Shown here: positions 1 to 7,698 of the stretch, one piece after another
Position numbering within the stretch: the stretch's first letter is position 1
Layout: each line of letters opens with the position of its first letter
From: an uncultured Oscillospiraceae bacterium
GTDB lineage: Bacteria > Bacillota > Clostridia > Oscillospirales > Oscillospiraceae
Reading direction: 5' to 3'
Length of the DNA stretch: 16,198 nt
Assembly: GCA_958426425.1 (NCBI GenBank)
Contig: CATZYY010000040.1
Coordinates: 1-16,198 of the forward strand
Made by a program: the position numbers and the translations under genes
The notes under the pieces: model-generated
What the model was told of the DNA's origin: nothing
Database searches by the model: none
The model's input: only the letters and a program-made list of their open reading frames with translations

Positions 1-668
1 TTCTTGGGGTCGTGAAGGGCCCGCCAGGCCCGGCCGATCTCGTTGAAGATGGTGATGGCGCCGGTGGGGCAGGCGGCGGCACACTGGCCGCAGCTGATGC
101 AGTTGGTCTCGCTGAGCTTGCGGTCGAAGGCGGGGCAAACCTGCAGGTCGCTGCCCCGGTAGGCGAAATTCAAAATGCCCATGCCCTGCATCTCCTCGCA
201 CACCCGGATGCAGTCGCCGCAGAGGATGCACTTGTTGGGGTCCCGGACGATGGCGGGAGAGGAGTCGTCGATCTCATAGTGGGGCCGGGTGTCCTGGAAA
301 CGCACGTGGCGCACGCCGAAGCGCAGGGCCAGCTCCTGGAGGCGGCAGTTGCTGTTCTTCTCGCAGGTGGTGCAGTCCCGGCAGTGGGAGGACAGCATCA
401 GCTCCAGGATCATCCGCCGGTGCTTCAGGAGCCGGGCGGTGTTGGTGCGGATCTTCATGCCGTCCCGGGGCTCCATGGAGCAGGAGGCGTCGATCTTGCC
501 CCGCTCGTCTTCCACCACACACATACGGCAGGCGCCGTAGACGGACAGCTCCGAGTAGTAGCAGAAGGTAGGCATGTCGATGCCGGCCTTCCGGATCACG
601 GCCAGAACGTTCTTCTCCCCGTCGAAGGGGACCCGCTGGCCGTCAATGTACATGATTCCTTTTGCCAT
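1..668 (-). CDS. hydA: [FeFe]-hydrogenase catalytic subunit HydA/HndD, N-terminal part (cut by window edge)
   Basis: The visible 222 codons carry the electron-relay half of an NAD(P)-linked [FeFe]-hydrogenase. In order: a [2Fe-2S] ferredoxin-like domain with cysteines in FCYYSELSVYGACRMC and a later C in DASC; the His-Cys [4Fe-4S] segment HCRDCTTCEKNSNC; and two [4Fe-4S] motifs, CILCGDCIRVC and CISCGQCAAACP. The last readable residues, IGRAWRALHDPK, match the linker just before the H-cluster domain of hydrogenases better than a formate dehydrogenase. The H-cluster cysteines lie beyond the left edge, so catalysis itself is inferred. The start is ATG at 668, preceded by a strong GGAGGGG. The gene follows hydB after a 14-base gap. 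In this family the protein sits in the cytoplasm, receives electrons from HydB and ferredoxin, and makes or oxidises H2. Confidence 0.87.
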   Translation of the reverse strand, partial: MAKGIMYIDGQRVPFDGEKNVLAVIRKAGIDMPTFCYYSELSVYGACRMCVVEDERGKIDASCSMEPRDGMKIRTNTARLLKHRRMILELMLSSHCRDCTTCEKNSNCRLQELALRFGVRHVRFQDTRPHYEIDDSSPAIVRDPNKCILCGDCIRVCEEMQGMGILNFAYRGSDLQVCPAFDRKLSETNCISCGQCAAACPTGAITIFNEIGRAWRALHDPK

Positions 669-682
669 TGTATTCCCCTCCT

Positions 683-2581
683 TTATTTACTGGCCTCGAT
701 GGCGCCAAAGGGACAGGCCGCCACGCAGGCGCCGCAGTTGACGCATTTTTCGGGATCGATGGTGTGGACCTGCTTGGGACTGCCGGAGATGGCCTCCATG
801 GGGCAGGTCTTGCGGCACTTGCCGCAGCCCTTGCACTTGTCCGCAAGGATGGTGGGATGGGGCTTTTCCTTGTTGCAGATGGGGCAGTGGTGGTCCACCA
901 CGTGGGCCAAATACTCGTCCCGGAAGTATTTCAGGGTGCTCTGCACCGGCTTGCAGGCGCTCTGCCCCAGGCCGCACAGGGCGGTGTTGGTGATGGTGTC
1001 CGCCAGTTCCTCCAGCAGATCCAGGTCCTCCAGGGTGCCCTTATTGGCGATGATCCGGTCCAAAATCTCCAGCATCCGCTTGGTGCCCTCCCGGCAGGGA
1101 ACGCACTTGCCGCAGGACTCCTTCTGGGTGAACTCCATGAAGAACCGGGCGGTCTCCACCATGCAGGTGTCCTCGTCCATGACCACCAGGCCGCCGGAGC
1201 CGATCATGGCGCCGATGCCCTTGAGGGAGTCGAAGTCCAACGGCAGGTCCAGGTGCTCCTGGCTGGCGGTGGTGGCGCCGCCGGAGGGGCCGCCGATCTG
1301 CACAGCCTTGAACTTCTTGCCGTTGCGGATGCCGCCGCCGATGTCGAACACCACCTCCCGGATGGTGGTGCCCATAGGGACCTCGATGAGGCCGGTGTTC
1401 ACCACGTTGCCGGTCAGGGCAAAGGCTTTGGTGCCGGGGCTGGTCTTGGTGCCGATGGAGCGGTACCAGTCCACGCCGTTGCGGACGATCAGGGGCACAT
1501 TGGCGAAGGTCTCCACGTTGTTGAGCACCGTGGGCTCGGCCCAGAGGCCGTGCTCGATGGTCCGGGGCGGCTTGACCCGGGGCATGCCCCGGTTGCCCTC
1601 GATGGAGGCGGTCAGGGCGCTGCCCTCGCCGCAGACGAAGGCGCCTGCGCCCATGTTCACATGGATGCGGAAGGAGAAGTCGCTGCCCATGATGTGGTCG
1701 CCCAAGAGGCCGTACTCCTCGGCGTTGGCGATGGCGGCCTTCAGGCGGCGCACCGCCAGGGGGTACTCCGCCCGGACATAGATGTAACCCTCGTCACTGC
1801 CCACGGCAAGGCCCGCGATCATCATACCCTCCAGCACGCTGTGGGGGTTTCCTTCCATAATGGAACGGTCCATGAAAGCGCCGGGGTCGCCCTCGTCGCC
1901 GTTGCAGACGATGTACTTCTTTTCCGCCTTCTGCCGCCGGGCGCCGTCCCACTTCTGGCCCGCAGGGAATCCGCCGCCGCCCCGGCCCCGGAGGCCGGAG
2001 TCCGTGATGGTCTTGCAGATCTCCTCGTCGGTCATCTCGAACAGGGCCTTTTCAAAGGCGGCGTAGCCGTCCTTGGAGATGTACTCCTCAATGTCCTCGG
2101 CGTCGCTGCGGCCGCAGTTCTCCAGCACCACCCGGTGCTGCCGCTTGTAGAAGGGGATGTCCTCCTGCCGGGGATAGGCCACCCCGTCCAGGTGGTACAC
2201 CAGCCGGTCGATGATCTCCCCGCCCAGCACGGTCTTCTCGATGATCTCCTGGCAGTCCTCGGGCTTGACCCGGATGTACATGACCCCCATGGGCTCGATG
2301 TGGACCAGGGGGCCCATCTCGCAGAAGCCGTGGCAGCCGCTCATCTTCACGTGGAGGCTCTTCTCCTCGTCGCTGTCATGCTTGAGGCCCACATAGACCT
2401 TCAGGCCCAGCTTCTCGCACTGGGCCTTGATGTTGTCGTAGATCTTCATGGCGCCGCCGGCGATACAGCCGGTGCCGGCGCAGATCAGCACAGAGGGTAC
2501 CTGCTGGCTCTGCCGCAGGGCGTTTTTCGCGTTGGCCTGGAACACGTGGAAGGTGTCCCGGTTCAGTCTGGTCTTTCTCAT
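683..2581 (-). CDS. hydB: NADH-binding flavoprotein subunit of bifurcating hydrogenase (NuoF-like HydB/HndC)
   Basis: A 632-residue cytoplasmic flavoprotein that passes electrons between NAD(P)H, ferredoxin and the hydrogenase subunit. Residues 1-115 form a thioredoxin-like [2Fe-2S] domain with C34, C39, C83 and C87. The NuoF core follows, with the FMN/NADH glycine motif GRGGGGFP at 199-206 and NGDEGDPGAFMDR near 227-239, then an SLBB-like segment. The [4Fe-4S] site is CGKCVPC at 490-496 plus C536. The C-terminal tail has a CPIC pair at 566-569 and a two-cluster ferredoxin, C583/586/589/593 and C613/616/619/623. This length and tail are typical of HydB/HndC and longer than respiratory NuoF. 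The start codon overlaps the hydC stop by 4 bases (ATGA), implying translational coupling. A histidine-kinase gene that often lies in such operons is absent here. Confidence 0.93.
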   Translation of the reverse strand: MRKTRLNRDTFHVFQANAKNALRQSQQVPSVLICAGTGCIAGGAMKIYDNIKAQCEKLGLKVYVGLKHDSDEEKSLHVKMSGCHGFCEMGPLVHIEPMGVMYIRVKPEDCQEIIEKTVLGGEIIDRLVYHLDGVAYPRQEDIPFYKRQHRVVLENCGRSDAEDIEEYISKDGYAAFEKALFEMTDEEICKTITDSGLRGRGGGGFPAGQKWDGARRQKAEKKYIVCNGDEGDPGAFMDRSIMEGNPHSVLEGMMIAGLAVGSDEGYIYVRAEYPLAVRRLKAAIANAEEYGLLGDHIMGSDFSFRIHVNMGAGAFVCGEGSALTASIEGNRGMPRVKPPRTIEHGLWAEPTVLNNVETFANVPLIVRNGVDWYRSIGTKTSPGTKAFALTGNVVNTGLIEVPMGTTIREVVFDIGGGIRNGKKFKAVQIGGPSGGATTASQEHLDLPLDFDSLKGIGAMIGSGGLVVMDEDTCMVETARFFMEFTQKESCGKCVPCREGTKRMLEILDRIIANKGTLEDLDLLEELADTITNTALCGLGQSACKPVQSTLKYFRDEYLAHVVDHHCPICNKEKPHPTILADKCKGCGKCRKTCPMEAISGSPKQVHTIDPEKCVNCGACVAACPFGAIEASK

Positions 2582-3060
2582 GCGCCGGCCGCCTCCTTTT
2601 TACGAATGTCCTCCAGCAGGCTCAGGGCCGCCTCCGGGGTCATTTGGGCGTGTACCTCGCCGTCGATGGTCATGACCGGCGCCAGTCCGCAGGCGCCCAG
2701 GCACGCCACCGTCTCCAGGGTGAACAGGCCGTCGGCGGAGGTCTTTTTCTTCCCGGTCAGTCCCAGGTAGCTGGCGATGGCATCATAGATGGGCTGGGAC
2801 TTGCGGACGTGGCAGGCCGTGCCCGCGCAGACCTTGATGATGTACTTTCCCTTGGCCTCCAGAGAGAAGTTCTCGTAGAAGGTGGCCACGCTGTAGACCT
2901 TGGCCGTGCTGATGCCCAGCTTCTCGGCGATCTGCGTGAGCACCTCTTCGCTGAGGTACTTGAACTCTCCCTGGATCTCCTGCATGATGGCGATCAGGTT
3001 GGACTGGTCGCAGCCATACTGCTCGATGATCTCGTTGGTGCGGGTCAGTGTGCTCCCCAT
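2578..3060 (-). CDS. hydC: NuoE-like [2Fe-2S] subunit of bifurcating hydrogenase (HydC/HndA)
   Basis: A 160-residue NuoE/24-kDa family protein. An N-terminal helical domain (about 1-70, with SVATFYENFSL at 57-67) is followed by a thioredoxin-like domain. The domain holds the four expected [2Fe-2S] ligands: C78 and C83 in CAGTAC, and C120 and C124 in CLGAC. The length is normal for the family. It is the first gene of the operon, and its stop overlaps the hydB start. The ATG at 3060 has an AAAGGAG eleven bases upstream. It relays electrons within the HydABC complex. The family is shared with complex I NuoE; the neighbouring HydB-type protein and [FeFe]-hydrogenase N-terminus make the hydrogenase role the better reading. 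Confidence 0.93.
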   Translation of the reverse strand: MGSTLTRTNEIIEQYGCDQSNLIAIMQEIQGEFKYLSEEVLTQIAEKLGISTAKVYSVATFYENFSLEAKGKYIIKVCAGTACHVRKSQPIYDAIASYLGLTGKKKTSADGLFTLETVACLGACGLAPVMTIDGEVHAQMTPEAALSLLEDIRKKEAAGA

Positions 3061-3116
3061 GGAAGTTTCTCCTTTTTTCCCAAATTGAAATTTTCATGAT
3101 CTGCAGCCAATTACGA

Positions 3117-3260
3117 TTTCTTTTGATTCTTCGCCGCTGTCAGCGCCGTCTGCCCCATGCAGACAGCCGCTCGGCCTGCCGCAGCTCCGGAAAAGGATGC
3201 TGCCGACCACCCACGACGCTCCAGTTTTTGATTTTTTACTCAATTTGTATTAAACCATAC
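3117..3260 (-). promoter_or_regulatory. GC-rich, possibly structured 5' leader of the hydrogenase operon
   Basis: Between the candidate minus-strand promoter and hydC there is a GC-rich block with competing inverted repeats. A 6-bp hairpin GTCTGC/GCAGAC (3148-3153 with 3159-3164, 5-base loop) overlaps an alternative pairing GCTGTC/GACAGC (3136-3141 with 3162-3167). CGCTGTCAGCG at 3135-3145 is itself symmetric. No known riboswitch consensus was recognised, and no T-run follows a stem, so this is not a simple terminator. It could be an attenuating leader, a protein-binding site, or chance structure in GC-rich DNA. Confidence 0.25.
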
Positions 3261-3269
3261 CCCGATGGC

Positions 3270-3298
3270 TTTATGCAAGTATAATGATGCTGTCTCAA
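3270..3298 (-). promoter_or_regulatory. Candidate sigma-A promoter for hydCBA
   Basis: On the minus strand, TTGAGA (3298-3293) and CATAAA (3275-3270) are separated by 17 bases. The -35 is good and the -10 is only a fair match. Transcription would start near 3263, giving a leader of about 200 bases before hydC. A competing weak site cannot be excluded. Confidence 0.35.
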
Positions 3299-3355
3299 GG
3301 TTTTTTCTACTTATCTACCCGGCAAATGTGTGACTGCTCAGGAGAATGTGCCAGT

Positions 3356-3369
3356 AAAATGAACATTTT
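3356..3369. promoter_or_regulatory. Palindrome AAAATGAACATTTT, possible operator
   Basis: Two perfect 6-base arms flank a 2-base centre, about 40 bases upstream of the -35 of the regulator gene. A wider pair, GTGACT (3330-3335) and AGTCAC (3376-3381), brackets it. The location between divergent promoters suits a regulator binding site, possibly for the PucR protein itself, but short AT-rich palindromes arise by chance. Confidence 0.25.
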
Positions 3370-3409
3370 GGGGTTAGTCACTGATTTTTCCCCGGCATGT
3401 TTGTTGCAT

Positions 3410-3438
3410 TTGATATTAGGCATTCCATGTGATAAAAT
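3410..3438 (+). promoter_or_regulatory. Sigma-A type promoter of the PucR-family regulator gene
   Basis: TTGATA (3410-3415), a 17-base spacer and TAAAAT (3433-3438) match consensus at five of six bases each. The spacer ends in TGA, giving an extended -10 (TGnTAAAAT). The predicted start near 3445 leaves a leader of about 33 bases to the ATG at 3478. Confidence 0.6.
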
Positions 3439-3463
3439 TTAAAATATTTTGATATATGCTCTT

Positions 3464-3469
3464 AGGCGG
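3464..3469 (+). promoter_or_regulatory. Ribosome binding site AGGCGG that decides the regulator start
   Basis: AGGCGG ends 8 bases before ATG 3478, which is good spacing. A GTG at 3469 in the same frame overlaps this site and would have no usable ribosome binding site, so the ATG is preferred. Confidence 0.5.
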
Positions 3470-3477
3470 TGTATTTT

Positions 3478-5085
3478 ATGAGCCTCACAGTCTCCCAACT
3501 GATGGAACTGCCATGTCTTCGACGGGCAACTGTCCTGGCAGGGCGCAGAAGCCTGGATAGAATCGTCACCAGCGTTACCGTACTGGAATACTCCACCCCC
3601 AACGACATGCAGAAAAAGCTATTTGACAGCATTGATTTCTGGGGAAGCGAGCTGATTCTTACCGGCTTTTGCAATATTGCCGATGATGTTGAGGCCCAAT
3701 GCAACAACATCAGGATGTTTGCCATGGCCGGTGAGGTGGGGATCATTCTCTATTATGTTGGCCTTATTATGCCAAGAGTAGATCCAAAGCTCATTCAATT
3801 GGCTGATGAGCTTGACTTCGTTCTCATCTGCATGCCGGAAAAAGAGCCGAATCTCCGTTACGGCGAAGTGATCCACGAGGTGATGGACGCTATTGTTCGG
3901 GATGAGCTCAACAACCCCACATTTACAGTGGATTTACTGGAGCAGATGACAAAAGTCCCCACCAGTCAACAAAGTGTAAAAACAATCCTGCGGATCACCA
4001 GCGACCGGCTGCGGGCCTCTGCGGTGATTACCGACTCTGAGTACCACGTGCTGAGTGAAGCCTCCTGGCCCAGAAATCTGGATATTTCTTGGGCGGATAT
4101 CATTGAACAGTCCGCTAAGCACATCGGCAGCGACTGCGCCTGGGAAAGGAAAGGCAGCCAGACTCTGTGGGTTTATAAGGCGGAAATCCTTCCAAGCAAT
4201 TACAACCGCATGTATCTATTTGTATTTTCTGAGCATGGAAAGCTGGATCAGGTACTGTGGAAACAGGTGATAGAGGGCGTTCGCGTCAGCATGGGGGTTT
4301 GGGGTAAAACCCATGACCAAACAGACCTGTCCGAGCTGACGCGAGCTATCATCCTGGATGAACCTATCAAAATGCGCCGGCTGGGAGATCTCTATCACAT
4401 TGATGTTGCCTCTTTAAGCGATATGTGGATTCTCCGAAGCCTGGAAGGGGAAAATCTCTCTCCGTGGACCGGCCAAATCTCCAAATTGTCCTCTCTCTAT
4501 ACAAAAGTCGGGTTGTGTGAGCATTATGAGAATGATATTCTAATATTTCCTGTGGGCAGCCGGACTCTGCACGAAATGGACGAGTGGACTGCAGCTCTGG
4601 TCCAATTCTGCTGTCAGAACAAGCTTTCCGCTAAAATCACCCGCTGTCCCCTGCTGCAATACACAGCGGACGCCAAGTATGCATATGAGACAAACCGGGC
4701 GTATCTGGAAGACAGCACCAAAGTCTTCCCCCTGCGTGCTTTCTTTACAATTTCAGAGATTGAGTTTGTGAAGGAATGCCGGGAAATTGCCGCTCAGGGA
4801 CGGGATGCTGTCCGGCGGTATCTGTCGCTGCTAGATCCGATCCTCTCCGGAAAGGATGGGGAGGAAATCATCACCACACTAGCGGTATTCCTTTTGGACC
4901 AAAACTCCAGCATTACGGAAACAGCCGCATATCTCTTTGTCCATAAGAACACCGTAAAGTACCGTCTGCAAAAAGCAGGCAATCTGTTGGGGTTTCATGT
5001 AGGCGATATCCCACAGTCAAAAAATCTGATTTATGCCTTGGCTCTGCGGCGAATTATGCTTCTGCCTCAGGCGCAAACAGAATAA
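3478..5085 (+). CDS. PucR-family transcriptional regulator
   Basis: A 535-residue cytoplasmic regulator of the PucR/CdaR type. The first ~130 residues form a PucR-like sensory domain, beginning LTVSQLMELPCLRRATVLAG, the usual opening of this family. A middle region (about 150-400) shows no catalytic motif. The last ~70 residues, from TTLAVFLLDQNSSITETAA through LFVHKNTVKYRLQKAG, form the helix-turn-helix typical of PucR C-termini. Relatives control purine, allantoin, amino-acid or sugar-acid catabolism in response to substrate. It is transcribed in the same direction as the permease gene 154 bases downstream, so it probably controls the permease-DUF917-hydantoinase genes. The effector is not deducible. 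The gene is much less GC-rich than the hydrogenase operon beside it. Confidence 0.88.
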   Translation: MSLTVSQLMELPCLRRATVLAGRRSLDRIVTSVTVLEYSTPNDMQKKLFDSIDFWGSELILTGFCNIADDVEAQCNNIRMFAMAGEVGIILYYVGLIMPRVDPKLIQLADELDFVLICMPEKEPNLRYGEVIHEVMDAIVRDELNNPTFTVDLLEQMTKVPTSQQSVKTILRITSDRLRASAVITDSEYHVLSEASWPRNLDISWADIIEQSAKHIGSDCAWERKGSQTLWVYKAEILPSNYNRMYLFVFSEHGKLDQVLWKQVIEGVRVSMGVWGKTHDQTDLSELTRAIILDEPIKMRRLGDLYHIDVASLSDMWILRSLEGENLSPWTGQISKLSSLYTKVGLCEHYENDILIFPVGSRTLHEMDEWTAALVQFCCQNKLSAKITRCPLLQYTADAKYAYETNRAYLEDSTKVFPLRAFFTISEIEFVKECREIAAQGRDAVRRYLSLLDPILSGKDGEEIITTLAVFLLDQNSSITETAAYLFVHKNTVKYRLQKAGNLLGFHVGDIPQSKNLIYALALRRIMLLPQAQTE

Positions 5086-5097
5086 AGTCATTCTCTC

Positions 5098-5135
5098 TTC
5101 TCCATCCATTGTCTGAAGGGAAAATGGATGGAGAA
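5098..5135. repeat. Perfect 13-bp inverted repeat between regulator and permease genes
   Basis: TTCTCCATCCATT (5098-5110) pairs perfectly with AATGGATGGAGAA (5123-5135) across a 12-base loop. It starts 12 bases after the regulator stop codon. No U-tract follows on either strand, so it is a poor intrinsic terminator. It might stabilise or partly terminate the regulator transcript, or serve as an operator just upstream of the permease promoter. Confidence 0.5.
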
Positions 5136-5178
5136 AAACTTTATCCTTTCCAACAATGTTTTCTTCTCAGTGTTTGAC

Positions 5179-5184
5179 TATAAT
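5179..5184 (+). promoter_or_regulatory. Perfect -10 box (TATAAT) upstream of the permease gene
   Basis: TATAAT lies 55 bases before the permease ATG. The sequence 17 bases upstream (ATGTTT) is a poor -35, which would fit a promoter that needs an activator such as the PucR-family protein encoded just upstream. The inverted repeat at 5098-5135 lies 43 bases upstream of this box. Confidence 0.35.
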
Positions 5185-5239
5185 CAAGAAAAGAATTTGG
5201 GCACAGCTCCAATTTCAAGAAACTAGAGGAGAGAACAAC

Positions 5240-6532
5240 ATGAAACAGATGACGGGCTTTGAAATCAAAGCGGAAGAACGGCAAAGTTGGATATCCATTA
5301 CCATGGTATGGATCGGAGCCATGATCTGCGTCCCTGCCTTGATGATCGGCGGTATGATCGGCGCCGGTCTGCCTCTGGGCTCCGCAGCACTGGCAAGCAT
5401 TATCGGCTATGCGCTGATCTGTGTATTTATGAGTTTCATGGGTATGCACGCCTGCGACACAGGTTTGCCAACTGCCGTCATGGCAGGTGGAGCTCTGGGG
5501 GAAATAGGCGCCAAGTATATCATCAGCACGATCCTCGCTATCTCCTGCGTCGGTTGGTTTGGAATTCAGGCAGCCGTGTGCGGCTCCTCCTTTTCTTCCA
5601 TGGTGGCGAATATGTCCGGCACAAATATTCCCGTATGGCTTTCTTCCGTGGTTTGGGGCATCATTATGCTGCTGACTGCCTGCTTCCGCTTCAGCGGACT
5701 CAAATGGTTGAATAAAATCGCCGTTCCCCTGCTGGGCATTGTCCTGGCGTATGCACTGATTTACAACCTGGTCTCTGGCAATGGCTCCGCCCTGGTGGGG
5801 TATCAGCCTGCCGTTCCCATCGACCTCGTCAGCGGCATCAGCCTGACTGTGGGCTCCTTTGTTGTGGCCGCCGCCATCTCCGGCGATTACTGCCGTTTTG
5901 CCAAGAACCGGACAGACGTGGTAAAATCCTCTATTCTGGGGGTTTTGCCTGCAGGTCTGGTGGTATTAATGCTGGGCGGTATTTTGGCCATCTGCACCGG
6001 TTCCTATGACATCAGCACCTTTCTGTCCACTGCGGGCCTGCCCTTAATTGGCCTGATCGCACTGATTCTTGCTACCTGGACGACAAACGTCTCCAATGCC
6101 TATTCCGGCGGTCTGGCGTTATCTGTCCTACTGGGGCAAGACGAGAAAAAAAGTCAGATCACAACGGCCATCTCCGGTATCATCGGCACGGTTCTGGCGG
6201 CTGCCGGCATTCTGAATTCCATTCAGGGCTTTTTGTCTCTGCTCTCTGCCATCGTGCCAGCTCTGATGGGTGTCATGATTGCCGACTACTGGATACTGAA
6301 CCGGGGGCACATCGAACATTTCAAAATTCGCAAGGGCTTTTATGCTCCGGGTATCATCGCCTTTGTTGTCGGTGCTCTGGTAGCCTGCATAACCGGCGGC
6401 ACCTTTGCCTCTATTCCGGCCCTGACTTTTCTGAATGTTCCCTTTTTTATCGGATCGATCAACGGTATTGTTGTGGCCCTGATCCTTTACGTTCTTCTTG
6501 CAAAAGCAGCTGGAGGCCGGAAGGACACGTAA
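5240..6532 (+). CDS. NCS1-family permease (cytosine/purine/hydantoin type, CodB-like)
   Basis: A 430-residue integral membrane protein, the usual CodB length, with about twelve hydrophobic segments. The N-terminus, ERQSWISITMVWIGAMICVP at about 13-32, and the following glycine-rich MIGGMIGAGLPLGSA are characteristic of nucleobase:cation symporter-1 proteins. GWFGIQAAVCGSSF and the later ATWTTNVSNAYSGGLAL also fit the family, which couples uptake of cytosine, purines, allantoin or hydantoins to Na+ or H+. The start is ATG 5240 with AGAGGAGAG upstream; an in-frame ATG at 5156 lies before the promoter box and lacks a ribosome site. Downstream DUF917 and hydantoinase genes suggest a hydantoin- or ureide-like substrate, which is inference. 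Confidence 0.88.
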   Translation: MKQMTGFEIKAEERQSWISITMVWIGAMICVPALMIGGMIGAGLPLGSAALASIIGYALICVFMSFMGMHACDTGLPTAVMAGGALGEIGAKYIISTILAISCVGWFGIQAAVCGSSFSSMVANMSGTNIPVWLSSVVWGIIMLLTACFRFSGLKWLNKIAVPLLGIVLAYALIYNLVSGNGSALVGYQPAVPIDLVSGISLTVGSFVVAAAISGDYCRFAKNRTDVVKSSILGVLPAGLVVLMLGGILAICTGSYDISTFLSTAGLPLIGLIALILATWTTNVSNAYSGGLALSVLLGQDEKKSQITTAISGIIGTVLAAAGILNSIQGFLSLLSAIVPALMGVMIADYWILNRGHIEHFKIRKGFYAPGIIAFVVGALVACITGGTFASIPALTFLNVPFFIGSINGIVVALILYVLLAKAAGGRKDT

Positions 6533-6590
6533 TGAGATCATCCGTCACACAGGCGATACATACACCTGTGCACAGTCTAATCAATAAATA

Positions 6591-6595
6591 AGGAG
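6591..6595 (+). promoter_or_regulatory. Ribosome binding site AGGAG pointing to a TTG start
   Basis: AGGAG is 10 bases before TTG 6606 and only 1 base before an in-frame GTG at 6597. Spacing and family N-terminus both favour TTG. Confidence 0.5.
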
Positions 6596-6605
6596 CGTGT
6601 TTCAT

Positions 6606-7697
6606 TTGCGTAAGATCGGTATCCCTGAAATTGAAGATATTGCTCTGGGGGCCGCGTTGCTGGGTGCAGGCGGCGGCGGAGATCCCTACGTAGGAAAACT
6701 GGTCGCCATCGGCGCCGTTCAAGAATGCGGCCCGGTTACCATGCTGGACCCCGAAGAGGTTCCCGATGACGCCCTGGTTGTTCCCATTGCCATGATGGGC
6801 GCCCCTACCGTCCTGTGCGAGAAGGCCATTGGCGGTGAGGAGTACAAGACACTCTACGAAACGGTGTCCGCCTTTTACGGCAAGCCTATTTATGCGTTCA
6901 TGCCCATTGAAGCGGGCGGCGTCAATTCCATGCTTCCCATAGCCGCTGCCGCCCGTCTAGGCCTCCCCTTGGTGGACTGCGACGGTATGGGGCGGGCATT
7001 CCCTGAACTGCAGATGGTCACCTTCACCATCGGCGGCGGCTCGGCAACTCCCATGGCCATGGTGGATGAGAAGGGCAACTCTTGTATCTTCCGCACCGTC
7101 ACCAATAAATGGACAGAAGAAATGGCCCGAGCAGTTACTATGGCCTGCGGCGGCTCCGTGTCGGTGTCGCTGTATGCCATGGAAGGTAAATTCATGAAGG
7201 AATACGGCGTTCGCGGAATTGTAACGCGCAGCGAAGTCCTGGGCTCCGCCATCCGTAAGGTAAAGGAAGTCACCGACCAGACGCCGGAAGAGGCATTCCT
7301 GCATATCACTGAAGGCTACAAACTCTTTAAGGGCAAGATCTGTGACGTGCTCCGGGAGGTGCGAAACGGCTTTAACTTCGGCAAGGTGGTGTTAGACGGC
7401 ATCGGCGACGACAAGGGACGATCTGCCTATGTGGAATTTCAGAATGAAAATCTGACCGCAGTGGTGGACGGTACCATTTTAGCCACTACCCCGGACCTGA
7501 TTTGTCTTGTGGACACAGAGACCTTCACCCCGGTGCCCACAGACGCGCTAAAATATGGAAAGCGTGTCATGGTCGTAGGCCTCAAATGCTTCCCCCTGTG
7601 GAGAACAGAGGCGGGGCTCAAGCTGGTGGGTCCCAGATACTTCGGTGTTGAGACCGATTACATTCCCATTGAAGACCGTTGCAAAGGAGGCTGCTGA
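6606..7697 (+). CDS. DUF917 family protein (S-methyl-thiohydantoin desulfurase-like)
   Basis: A 363-residue soluble protein of the DUF917 family. It opens with MRKIGIPEIEDIALGAALLG followed by AGGGGDPYVG (residues 21-30), the family hallmark, and contains the conserved MPIEAGGVNSM and DCDGMGRAFPE segments near 100-140. From memory, a member of this family has been assigned S-methyl-thiohydantoin desulfurase activity and the domain renamed accordingly; most members, including this one, have unknown substrates. DUF917 genes commonly sit beside hydantoinase/oxoprolinase genes, as here: its TGA stop is one base before the next ATG, so the two are translated together. TTG is chosen as start because the family begins exactly at M-R-K and the AGGAG spacing is right. 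Confidence 0.88.
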   Translation: MRKIGIPEIEDIALGAALLGAGGGGDPYVGKLVAIGAVQECGPVTMLDPEEVPDDALVVPIAMMGAPTVLCEKAIGGEEYKTLYETVSAFYGKPIYAFMPIEAGGVNSMLPIAAAARLGLPLVDCDGMGRAFPELQMVTFTIGGGSATPMAMVDEKGNSCIFRTVTNKWTEEMARAVTMACGGSVSVSLYAMEGKFMKEYGVRGIVTRSEVLGSAIRKVKEVTDQTPEEAFLHITEGYKLFKGKICDVLREVRNGFNFGKVVLDGIGDDKGRSAYVEFQNENLTAVVDGTILATTPDLICLVDTETFTPVPTDALKYGKRVMVVGLKCFPLWRTEAGLKLVGPRYFGVETDYIPIEDRCKGGC

Positions 7698-7698
7698 G

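Noticed and set aside
12..1781. Long plus-strand reading frame of 589 codons
   Set aside because: It lies opposite hydA and hydB, is low-complexity and rich in Gly, Ala, Pro and Val early on, and matches no family. It results from GC-rich coding sequence on the other strand.
662..2770. Plus-strand reading frame of 702 codons
   Set aside because: Antisense to hydB with repetitive Ala, Gly, Val, Leu and His composition. The minus-strand frame has all expected cluster ligands.
5156..5239. Longer start for the permease
   Set aside because: It precedes the candidate promoter, has no ribosome site and adds residues foreign to the family. ATG 5240 has AGAGGAGAG.
6548..6570. CACAGG/CCTGTG hairpin between permease and DUF917 genes
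   Set aside because: Only six pairs with an 11-base loop and no T-run; too weak to call a regulatory element.
7645..7698. Longer start for the hydantoinase-family protein
   Set aside because: It overlaps the DUF917 gene, and ATG 7699 has an ideal ribosome site and begins right at the GIDVGGT motif.
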